NCBI GenBank assembly: GCA_019192545.1
Contig: JAHCMI010000036.1
Coordinates: 21,260-85,259 of the forward strand
DNA from: Rivularia sp. MS3
Lineage (GTDB): Bacteria; Cyanobacteriota; Cyanobacteriia; Cyanobacteriales; Nostocaceae
DNA length: 64,000 nt
Reading direction: 5' to 3'
Below, in pieces: positions 36,862-44,586 of this stretch. How positions within the stretch are numbered: position 1 is the stretch's first letter; each line of letters starts with the position of its first letter. The position numbers were made by a program, and so were the translations under genes. Under the pieces are notes generated by a model. The model was not told the origin of the DNA. It saw nothing but the letters and a program-made list of their open reading frames with translations, and did no database searches.

Positions 36862-38670
36862 TTAATAATTGTCTACCTCACCTTGCCAAATCTTGATCGT
36901 GCTGTCATCGCTACCGCTTACTAAAGTCTTGCTATCAGGACTAACAGCGACCGAGCGAACGTAATTAGCATGACCTTTCAAGGTACAGATTTCGTTACCC
37001 GTACTCATTTGCCAAATTTTGATACTTTTATCCCAACTACCGCTGACTAGAAATTGTCTATCTGGACTCAATGCTACCGTCGATACTGTATCGGAATGAC
37101 CTGTATAAGTACAAATTTCTTTACCTGTACTTACTTCCCATAGCTTAATAGTGTTGTCTGAGCTACCACTTAATAAGATTGTCCCATCTTGACTGTAGGC
37201 TAAAGAGTTGACAAATAAAGAATGACCCGTTAGGGTGCGAATTTCTCTACCGGTACTTGCTTGCCATATTTTGATTGTGTAATCAGCACTGGCGCTAGCT
37301 AAAAACTGTTCCTCTGGACTCCATGCAATCGAGCAAACTGAATCGGAATGTCCCCTCAGAACGCCAATTTCTTTACCTGTATTTAGCTGCCACAATTTGA
37401 TAGTGGAATCGGCGCTACCGCTTGCGAGCAGTTGACCATCTGGGCTAAAAGCAAGGGTATTTACGCAGCTATTATGACCTTTGATAGTGCAAATTTGTCT
37501 ACCCGTACTTACTGACCATAATTTAATCGTTTCATCCCAACTGCCGCTAGCGAGAATTTTTCCATCGTGGCTAAAAACAACGGTGTCAACTATACCTGAA
37601 TGACCTGAAAACCAACGTCCCAATTGACGCAACAGCTTTCTGCTTTCTAGTTCCCATAATTTAATAGTTTTGTCGCTGCTAGCACTAGCAAGAAGTTGAC
37701 CATCCCGACTGATGCTAACTGCATGGATCATACTAGTATGCGCCTTGAGAGTATGTACGCATTTCCATGTATGGGGAAAAAGCGATTTTCTGGAGGGTGT
37801 AACAATTTGTGTCGGGGGTACTACTCTTAAATCTTTACTGTCATCAATAGGTTTTTCAAGTAATTGCAACCATTCTGTTACGGATTGGGGACGATAATTA
37901 GCATTTAGTGCCATTCCCCGCATTATTGCTTGGTTGGTTCTGTCGCTGAGGTGAGGGTTTAAATCTTGTGGTGGTTTTAATAAAGTGTTTTTATTTCTAT
38001 TCTCGGCGCTTGTAGGAATAACTGCTGTCAGTAATGTGTATAAAGTGGCAGCTAAGGCGTAAACATCTATAAATTCTCCCCGTAATGCCTCGCTTTGATA
38101 TTGTTCTGGAGGTGCAAAACCGGGAGTACGATACACTGTATGTTTTTGCACTTCATTGGGAATAAATTCCCTAGCTATACCAAAGTCAATAATTACTGCT
38201 TCTGCTTTACCTTGGCGAATAATAATGTTACTAGGTTTTATGTCTCGATGCACTAAACCTCGACGATGAATAACTTGCAAAGCATCACCAATTTGCTGAA
38301 TGTATTGCAGTGCTTCTGTTTCGGATAATACACCCCTTCGCCGTAAATATTTGCCTAAATCTTCGCCTTCGATGTACTCCATAGCGATGCAAGGATAATT
38401 TCCTTCATCAAAAACTGTTTTGATTTCGACTATATGGGGGTGCCGACATACAGATAATCTTACGCCTTCATCGTGAAAGTCTTGTAATATTTTATTTCGG
38501 TATGGTTTCCAAGCGGGATTTTCAAGAATATCTTCTCGAAGAGTTTTGATAACTCGTAATTCGCTACGTTGATTTTTAGCAAGATAGGTTATACCCATTC
38601 CGCCTTCGCCAAGAATATTTTCAATTATGTAGCGATCGTCAAATAACTTTTTCCCCCTCTGCCAGACCAT
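36862..38670 (-). CDS. Ser/Thr protein kinase with a seven-bladed WD40 propeller
   Basis: 602 residues. The Hanks-type kinase domain (14-272) has LGEGGMGITYL (20-30), the ATP-binding K42 (RVIKTL), catalytic HRDIKPSN (141-148), DFG (162-164) and a PGFAPPEQ segment. A linker follows, then exactly seven WD40 units from about residue 307 to 597, each with GH ... SPDGQLLASGSxDxTIKLW, enough for one closed propeller. There is no membrane segment. The propeller probably recruits substrates or partners. This kinase-WD40 fusion is frequent in filamentous cyanobacteria. All catalytic residues are present, so it should be active. Confidence 0.95.
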   Translation of the reverse strand: MVWQRGKKLFDDRYIIENILGEGGMGITYLAKNQRSELRVIKTLREDILENPAWKPYRNKILQDFHDEGVRLSVCRHPHIVEIKTVFDEGNYPCIAMEYIEGEDLGKYLRRRGVLSETEALQYIQQIGDALQVIHRRGLVHRDIKPSNIIIRQGKAEAVIIDFGIAREFIPNEVQKHTVYRTPGFAPPEQYQSEALRGEFIDVYALAATLYTLLTAVIPTSAENRNKNTLLKPPQDLNPHLSDRTNQAIMRGMALNANYRPQSVTEWLQLLEKPIDDSKDLRVVPPTQIVTPSRKSLFPHTWKCVHTLKAHTSMIHAVSISRDGQLLASASSDKTIKLWELESRKLLRQLGRWFSGHSGIVDTVVFSHDGKILASGSWDETIKLWSVSTGRQICTIKGHNSCVNTLAFSPDGQLLASGSADSTIKLWQLNTGKEIGVLRGHSDSVCSIAWSPEEQFLASASADYTIKIWQASTGREIRTLTGHSLFVNSLAYSQDGTILLSGSSDNTIKLWEVSTGKEICTYTGHSDTVSTVALSPDRQFLVSGSWDKSIKIWQMSTGNEICTLKGHANYVRSVAVSPDSKTLVSGSDDSTIKIWQGEVDNY

Positions 38671-39142
38671 TGGTGAAAACTACCATTTACTGGTATTTAT
38701 TTTTGCACAATTTTCTATGTTTGGTTTGTGAATTTCATTAAGTAACGGTAAATTAATCAATTTGAGACTCCCGAAGTTTAAAAATCCCAGTATAAGAATA
38801 TTTTTTGACTCCTTATTCATTCACCACTGATGCCAAACAGGATATTTTCTCCACGTAAAGATAAAGATAAAGTAAATTTTGTCTGAATGCGCTTGCGGTA
38901 TTTACTGATTATTGATTGAATTAGCCCATACGATACATAAACTGCAAGTCAAAAACATAAAATCCAATTCGCTAATGCACTGCGATCGATATTTAAATAA
39001 TGGATAATTTGTTTTTTGAAATTACCTTTCCTTATTGTTGGAAAAATACGGTTTTGGTATTTAGAATTATGACTTGCAATGCCAGTTTATATAACAGCAA
39101 ATTGAGACAAATAAATTTAAATCACGAGGAGTTAATCGGAAA
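38671..39142. other. Divergent spacer, no gene seen
   Basis: An AT-rich region between the WD40 kinase (minus) and the CHRD gene (plus). A GAGGAG sequence 10-15 bases before 39143 is the ribosome-binding site of the latter. No repeats or strong hairpins were noticed. Confidence 0.35.
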
Positions 39143-39787
39143 ATGAAAAATAGATACAAGTATTTGTTAGGGTTAGCTGTAGCTACAATGTCTTTCGCAA
39201 TGGTAAATCCGGTTGAAGCAGCTACCTTATTCAGTACAAAATTAAATTCTAGTTTAGTTCCAGATGTGAATTCAAGCGCTACAGGAAATGCAAAATTTAT
39301 ATTAAATGATTCTGAAGATGAACTGAAGTACGAAATTGAAGTTCTGGGAAGTATAGCTAATTTAGGAGCAGAAAATTCGGGAAATAAAATCACTAAAATT
39401 CATCTTCATGTCATTGAAGGTAATGAATTTAGAAATGGTGAAATATTTGATGATGGCAAACACGTTTTTAATGTATATACGCCTGATGATAACGACTTAC
39501 AAATAGTTCAAGATGATGGGAAAGTTGTTTTTAAAGGTATGTGGGATGAAAACGATTTTGTTCCTGAAAATCCCGGCTTACTTGATAACAGGAAATTAAA
39601 AAATCAATTAGGTAATCTATTTGCTGGTAATCTATTTGTGAACGTTCACACTGCAAACAATCCTAGTTCCGAAATTCGAGGAATTATCAAGCAAGTACCT
39701 GAGTACAATGGTTCTTTAGCATTCCTAATTGCTGGCTGTACTTATTTATTATGGAATCAGAAGAAATTAAAGAAAACTGAGAACTAA
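39143..39787 (+). CDS. Exported CHRD-domain protein with PEP-CTERM-like sorting tail
   Basis: 214 residues. A signal peptide (KYLLGLAVATMSFAMVNPVEA, cleavage near residue 27) precedes a CHRD domain: ATLFSTKLNSSLVPDVNSSA, FILNDSEDELKYEIEVLGS, ITKIHLHVIEGNEFRNGE, GNLFVNVHTANNPSSEIRGII (147-167). The HLH and VHT-x-x-N/x-P-x-G/S-E-I-R-G motifs are characteristic. The C-terminus has the PEP-CTERM layout: a VPEYNGS motif (171-177), a hydrophobic helix (LAFLIAGCTYLLW) and a basic end (KKLKKTEN). It is therefore probably processed by an exosortase and delivered to the surface. CHRD function is unknown. Confidence 0.82.
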   Translation: MKNRYKYLLGLAVATMSFAMVNPVEAATLFSTKLNSSLVPDVNSSATGNAKFILNDSEDELKYEIEVLGSIANLGAENSGNKITKIHLHVIEGNEFRNGEIFDDGKHVFNVYTPDDNDLQIVQDDGKVVFKGMWDENDFVPENPGLLDNRKLKNQLGNLFAGNLFVNVHTANNPSSEIRGIIKQVPEYNGSLAFLIAGCTYLLWNQKKLKKTEN

Positions 39788-40304
39788 TTATATTTTTTAG
39801 TCCTCTAATTCTCGCTTTGCACCTTCTAAGCGGGTAATACGCTTCGCTGCATGTCCACTAGGACATGCTTTTATTTGCTGTAAATATCAAGCAAGTAAAA
39901 TACTCGCACTGCCATCATACATATTTAAAACTTACGCAATCGAAAGTATGGGTTTGTGCGTTAATGTTTAGGAGGCGCATTTCTTATCACAAATCCATTA
40001 AAGTTAATCTGATGAAACACTAAGTTGAGAAATATTACTTAAATATAAAAAAATCAGCTAACCATTTATTAATATATTAAAATTCAATATATCAATCACA
40101 ATTTGCTTCCTAACAATTCTCTAAAAAAATATTCCAGTTAGCTGGATAAACGATTCAACTTAGACAATTAAGATGTAATTGTTTATAAATTCAAGCATTA
40201 TCCAGAATAGTTTAAATTGCCTTTGTAATGATTAATGTTAGTCATTATCTGAGTTATTTAAGCATGAATGAATTACTGTTTGGAAATCTTTACAATTTGT
40301 TAAA
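39788..40304. other. Spacer with a small palindrome
   Basis: Contains the 20-base hairpin GCATGTCCACTAGGACATGC at 39849-39868, preceded by ACGCTTCGCT. A related GCATGTCC sequence lies at 42784. Both look like members of the small palindromic repeats scattered in Nostocales genomes. The rest is AT-rich with no credible gene. Confidence 0.45.
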
Positions 40305-41237
40305 ATGTTTTACAAACTGTTGAAAAATTTACGATTAAAACAAAAGCTTACAGTTTTACTGTTAATGATTTTAATTGTAGGAGTTAGCGTTAGTGGATTC
40401 GCTTTATCTTTCGTGCTTAGACAAAATGCTAAGCGGGAAATTGCAAACACGGCTTTGATTTTAATGGAAACGATGAGTTCGGTTCGTAATTACACGAGTA
40501 CTCAAATTAATCCAGAATTGAAAGAGAAATTAGCAACAACTTTTTTACCTCAAAGCGTACCTGCTTATTCGGCTAGAGAAGTATTTGAAAATTTACGACA
40601 AAAAAGAGAATATAAAGACTTTTTCTATAAAGAAGCAACCCTCAATCCTACTAATCTTCGAGATAAAGCCGATAGTTTTGAAACCAAAATTGTCGAGCGT
40701 TTCAGGAATAAAAACAAATCAGAGTTGAGCGGTTTTCGTTCGCTTCCCGGTGGAGATATTTTCTATATTGCTCGTCCGTTAGCGGTAAATAAACAAAGTT
40801 GTTTGGCATGTCACAGTACAGTTGATGCCGCACCTCCAAGCATGATAGAGCGTTACGGTACCGCTCATGGATTTGGGTGGAAGTTGAATGAAATAGTGGG
40901 CGCTCAAATAATTTCAGTTCCTGCGGATATAGTTATTCAAAAGGCTAACCAATCTTCTGTGGTAATTATCGGGATTGTATCGATTGTTTTTGTTGCAGTG
41001 ATTGTATTAGTAAATGTGTTTTTGAATCGACAAGTTATACTTCCGCTCAAGCGGATTACTCGTGTTGCTGAGGAAGTTAGTACCGGACATATGGAAGCCG
41101 AATTTGGTCAGGTATCTAATGACGAAATAGGTAATCTTGCAAGAGCTTTTAAAAGAATGAAGTTGAGTTTAGAGATGGCAATGAAAAGACTTAAAAAGAC
41201 TAATAATGCTAATAAAAATACGGGAGGAACTATTTAA
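40305..41237 (+). CDS. Haem-binding Tll0287-like (DUF3365) receptor with HAMP domain
   Basis: 310 residues. Transmembrane helices at about 16-38 and 218-240 enclose an extracytoplasmic DUF3365/Tll0287-like domain (PELKEKLATTFLPQSVPAYSA, DFFYKEATLNPTNLRDKA, DIFYIARPLAVNKQSCLACHSTVDAAP). The CLACH sequence at 166-170 is a c-type haem attachment motif. A HAMP domain follows (RQVILPLKRITRVAEEVSTGHMEAEF, 242-267) and the chain ends without a kinase, cyclase or methyl-accepting domain. The protein is thus a probable redox or gas sensor whose output partner is separate. The Ser/Thr kinase gene converges on it at 41327. No good ribosome-binding site precedes the ATG. Confidence 0.88.
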   Translation: MFYKLLKNLRLKQKLTVLLLMILIVGVSVSGFALSFVLRQNAKREIANTALILMETMSSVRNYTSTQINPELKEKLATTFLPQSVPAYSAREVFENLRQKREYKDFFYKEATLNPTNLRDKADSFETKIVERFRNKNKSELSGFRSLPGGDIFYIARPLAVNKQSCLACHSTVDAAPPSMIERYGTAHGFGWKLNEIVGAQIISVPADIVIQKANQSSVVIIGIVSIVFVAVIVLVNVFLNRQVILPLKRITRVAEEVSTGHMEAEFGQVSNDEIGNLARAFKRMKLSLEMAMKRLKKTNNANKNTGGTI

Positions 41238-41326
41238 TCCGAACGCTGCGATAATTAAAAGGTGATAGTTAATAATGTTGCTTTTTTTACAGGTTTGTTG
41301 ATATCTCAAATTGTTATCGCTGATAA

Positions 41327-42565
41327 TTAAGAATGTCCGGAAAATATTCGCCTTGTAAATTCAATCGCCATTTGGGAATCAGAAATTTCTTTTGCTAATA
41401 ATTCTACGAATTGATGCGGTGTTGCTTGAGGGTTTGTTGCTAATACATCTTCTACAATCAGATTTGCCATTGGTCCGATGTAGTAAGCTAACTGTTGCTG
41501 AGTATTGTCTATAAAAGAGCTAGTCAGCAAGTTCAACTGATGTTGGTTGGAATTATTTTGCAAATTGTCTGGGAAGTCAGCTGTTGTTGGTTGGATTTGT
41601 TGATGAGAGTTATGTATACCAAAGCTATTAGGTTGATATTCAATTACTGTTGGAGCTTCGTAAAAATATTGTGAGGATGAAACTGCTGGCTGCGCTCCAA
41701 GCTGTTGGAGTTGTATAATAACTTCTTTGGTTGTTTGGTAGCGCGCTTTAGGCGTATCCGCTAACATTTTATCAAGTATCCGCGCCAAGCCATCGCTGAT
41801 GTTGGCATGTATACGCCAATTCCAATCAAGTGAATATCTATCCATCAAATACGATGGATTTTTTCCAGTAAGTAATACTACAGCCGTTACTCCTAATGCG
41901 TAAATATCGCTGCTTGGGGAACATAAACCCAAACTAATTTGTTCTCGAGGTGCATATCCGACTTTTCCGACAAGAGACATATCACCAGCAAATGGGCTTT
42001 GATTAAGCTTGGTAGCTTCGTTGAGTTGAGCTATTTGCTTCCCCACGCCAAAATCAATCAGTACGGGTAAATTTTCGCCTTCAGGCAACATAATATTGTC
42101 GGGAGAAATATCTCGATGAATGACTTGATGTTGGTGAACGTATTCTAAGATTGATAATAAATTTTTTAGCCAGAATATGACTTCATTTTCTGAAAATGAT
42201 TCTCCTTGACGTTGGCGTTCTTGCAATAACATGGAATAGGTTTTACCATTCACATATTCTTGAACTAAAAACAGCCGACCTTCTCCTTCAAAACAAGCTA
42301 AAAAGCGCGGTATTTGAGGATGCTGTAATTGATGAAGAATTTTTGCTTCTCTTTTGAATAAATTGCGACATTTTTCGAGTCCGTTGCTACCAGTACCGAA
42401 GGGAGCAAATTCTTTAAGGACGCAAGGCTCATTAAAACGCCGCGTATCATAAGCTAAGTAAGTTCGTCCAAGTCCCCCTTGCCCCAGCATCTTTTGGATG
42501 ATATAACGATTGTCAATTAAAGTCTCAGCAGCTATTTCTGGTTTGCTAAGGGGAGGCACAGACAT
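41327..42565 (-). CDS. Ser/Thr protein kinase (Hanks type)
   Basis: 412 residues. Kinase domain 20-285: glycine loop LGQGGLGRTYL (27-37), K51 (CVLKEF), catalytic HRDISPDN (150-157), DFG (171-173), and APREQISLG as the APE-like segment. The conserved K of HRDxKxxN is replaced by Ser (HRDISPDN), a form common in the cyanobacterial kinase subfamily of this kind. The C-terminal 120 residues are Gln/Asn-rich and then form a helical segment (NLIVEDVLATNPQATPHQFVELLAKEIS). There is no membrane span. It converges on the haem receptor gene and is followed, on the same strand and upstream, by a PhnD-like lipoprotein gene. Confidence 0.92.
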   Translation of the reverse strand: MSVPPLSKPEIAAETLIDNRYIIQKMLGQGGLGRTYLAYDTRRFNEPCVLKEFAPFGTGSNGLEKCRNLFKREAKILHQLQHPQIPRFLACFEGEGRLFLVQEYVNGKTYSMLLQERQRQGESFSENEVIFWLKNLLSILEYVHQHQVIHRDISPDNIMLPEGENLPVLIDFGVGKQIAQLNEATKLNQSPFAGDMSLVGKVGYAPREQISLGLCSPSSDIYALGVTAVVLLTGKNPSYLMDRYSLDWNWRIHANISDGLARILDKMLADTPKARYQTTKEVIIQLQQLGAQPAVSSSQYFYEAPTVIEYQPNSFGIHNSHQQIQPTTADFPDNLQNNSNQHQLNLLTSSFIDNTQQQLAYYIGPMANLIVEDVLATNPQATPHQFVELLAKEISDSQMAIEFTRRIFSGHS

Positions 42566-43080
42566 TTTATGTTCGCTCCTAAAAGTTATATATATTAAAT
42601 TCTTAGTCTTGAAATTAAGATTTATGCAAGTGCGCTTCTGATGCTATAAGCTTTTTTAGAGAAAAAATACTTATATTTTAATATTTACCAATTACAAGTT
42701 CTGAATCTTTAAGCTGAAAAAATTTTTACAAAAAAGGCAGAAGGCAATAAGTATTAATTAAAACAAGATTTTTCGGGTTTAGAGCATGTCCTCCGGAGGC
42801 GCTGCGCTCGCAGTAATACTCCCTTCCCGGCAGAAGATTACCGTTTGGGGTTGAGTGAGAGAGTGAGAGAGGGAGGGAGTGAGGGAGAAATTTTCATAGG
42901 AAATCTTAGAGCGGAATGGGAGTAATAAATAATTATACAGAGGTTGCTTGCAGCGAGGTATAAAACGTGATTATTTATCAACATAGATTCTAGCTATTTT
43001 GCTACAAGTTAATAATAATTTATAACCCTTTATGAAAGTTAATCAAATGTAGTAAAAGCTTTTTTATATTTAAAAGTCAA
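42566..43080. other. Spacer with palindromic fragment and purine-rich repeat
   Basis: About 42784-42815 holds GCATGTCCTCCGGAGGCGCT, a small palindromic repeat, and 42856-42890 holds a GAGAGTGAGAGAGGGAGGGA purine run. No gene is credible here. Confidence 0.45.
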
Positions 43081-43947
43081 TTAATCAGTATTGACCGATG
43101 TTTTTGGTAACAAAACAGCGGGTTTTTCTTTAGTTCGCTGTTCTAAAGGTTTAACTTTTTTGATTAACTTAATAAATTGCTTGTATTCAGGAACTTTAGC
43201 GCTAGGGATATAACCCGAATCTGCTGTCATATTTGCTGGTGCTTGATTCATAAATTCGCGGATTTGCCGTGCGCGATTTCGTTCAATATTTGGTGATAGC
43301 AATACTAATCCAGGGGGAATCCACCGGCTAGTATGTATAATTCTAAACTTAGTTTGGCTAAATTGCCGTTTATAAATTTCAAAGTTTTTTTCAGACAAAG
43401 CACCAGCATTAACGCTACCTTCTTCTAACCATTGAAGTATGGTTTTAGGAGTAGGAGAAAAACGGATTTCACTCAAAGTCAAACCGTAAAGATCGTACAG
43501 AGGAATATAATACCCAGCAGCAGAACCAGTTTGACCTAAAGCAATGGTTTTATTGGCTAAATCTGATATTTTTTGAATTGAGCTATCGTCTCGGACTATC
43601 AGTAAAGAACGCTGTCTGCTACTAACTTCACCCATTGAAAACAGGGGTTCGTAAAGTTGTCTATCTATGGCGATCGCCGCTAAACCTGGAGGTGCAAAAA
43701 CGATTTCCCATTGCCTGCGGTTAATTTGCTCGATAGCTTGCAATTCATTGTAAGCTGGCTCTAATTCTACAATTGACTTTGTTTGCGCTGCCACGTAGTT
43801 TTTAAAGTCCTCGTATTTATCGAGTGAAACGTTTTCTTCTCCATAGCTGACTACACCTACCGTCACTTTTTCTGGAGTTATTTTTGAAGAATTGCATCCT
43901 ACCCCAAATATTGCAATTAATATTAAAAATCCCAAGCGTACAAACAT
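43081..43947 (-). CDS. PhnD-like periplasmic binding lipoprotein
   Basis: 288 residues. A lipobox at residues 15-18 (GVGC) predicts a lipoprotein. The body follows the phosphate/phosphonate-binding (PhnD-like) pattern: VTVGVVSYGEENVSLDKYEDFKNYV, EIVFAPPGLAAIAIDRQL, RQRSLLIVRDDSSIQKISDLANKTIALGQTGSAAGYYIPLYDLY (111-154), WLEEGSVNAGALSEKNFEIYK. No permease or ATPase gene is adjacent, so it may serve as a sensor component rather than a transporter part. It is about 515 bases upstream of the Ser/Thr kinase on the same strand; stand-alone PhnD-like proteins next to kinases are known in cyanobacteria. Confidence 0.83.
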   Translation of the reverse strand: MFVRLGFLILIAIFGVGCNSSKITPEKVTVGVVSYGEENVSLDKYEDFKNYVAAQTKSIVELEPAYNELQAIEQINRRQWEIVFAPPGLAAIAIDRQLYEPLFSMGEVSSRQRSLLIVRDDSSIQKISDLANKTIALGQTGSAAGYYIPLYDLYGLTLSEIRFSPTPKTILQWLEEGSVNAGALSEKNFEIYKRQFSQTKFRIIHTSRWIPPGLVLLSPNIERNRARQIREFMNQAPANMTADSGYIPSAKVPEYKQFIKLIKKVKPLEQRTKEKPAVLLPKTSVNTD

Positions 43948-44586
43948 ACTTTTTAAATTTACTTAAATAACTACTTCTTTACCAATTGAGTATTACAAAT
44001 GCTTATAAAAGTTTATATTTCATAATATATCTGCTATTTACTTAAGATACCTATTGACTAACATAGGCGATATCTGCTTTTTTAAGTAAATACATACAAA
44101 TAATTTAAGAAAATAGTTCAAAACTAAACAACCGATTTTTAGTAGCTTTAAATAAAACAAATTTATGGGGATGCAGGTTTTTTATTTACCTTGTTTTCAG
44201 AAGTATTTTTATATATTAATGTTACCTGAAATTAAGAGGATGTTTAAAAAGCTAATAAGTATACTCGTGACCTCTCTCCATCAACGCGGAGCCTTTTTTC
44301 GTAAAGTACCTCTCTCCTGCAAGAAAAGAGGCTTTAAAACCCCTTTCCCTCACAGGAGATGGGGTAGGGGGTTAGATTTTCCTTCATTTGGATGTAAAAC
44401 ATAATACTTTTCAAGCATGTTCTAATAATTCATCGTTAACTCAAACAATCTACATTTAGCGCCGCAAATAAGAAACCGGGAATAAGCAAATAGCATTTAT
44501 GTTATGCGGTTTGCTTATGCTTTTTGAGTTCGGATTCCATTCGAGCGTGTTAATCCAAAATCTAAAATCTAAAATCTAAGATTAAA
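43948..44586. other. Spacer mostly filled by a MITE-like element
   Basis: Besides the element at 44235-44423, the end of the spacer (about 44556-44580) carries AATCTAAAATCTAAAATCTA, a heptamer STRR placed directly in front of the FHA-ABC gene. No other gene was seen, and no Pho box was found upstream of the PhnD-like gene. Confidence 0.45.
44235..44423. mobile_element. MITE-like element with AGAGGATG-type ends
   Basis: The left end AGAGGATGTTTAAAAAG (44235-44251) and the right end CTTTTCAAGCATGTTCT (44407-44423) are imperfect inverted repeats and both flanks begin with TA. The interior contains GACCTCTCTCC and CCCCTTTCCCTC...GGTAGGGGG arms. A fragment of the same end (TTTTAAACATCCTCTAAG) occurs at about 23323-23341. 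A 79-residue frame over it is an artefact of the repeat. Confidence 0.55.

Noticed and set aside
44165..44404. 79-residue plus-strand frame
   Set aside because: Covers the MITE-like element at 44235-44423; its Cys/Arg/Phe-rich translation comes from the repeat and not from a protein family.
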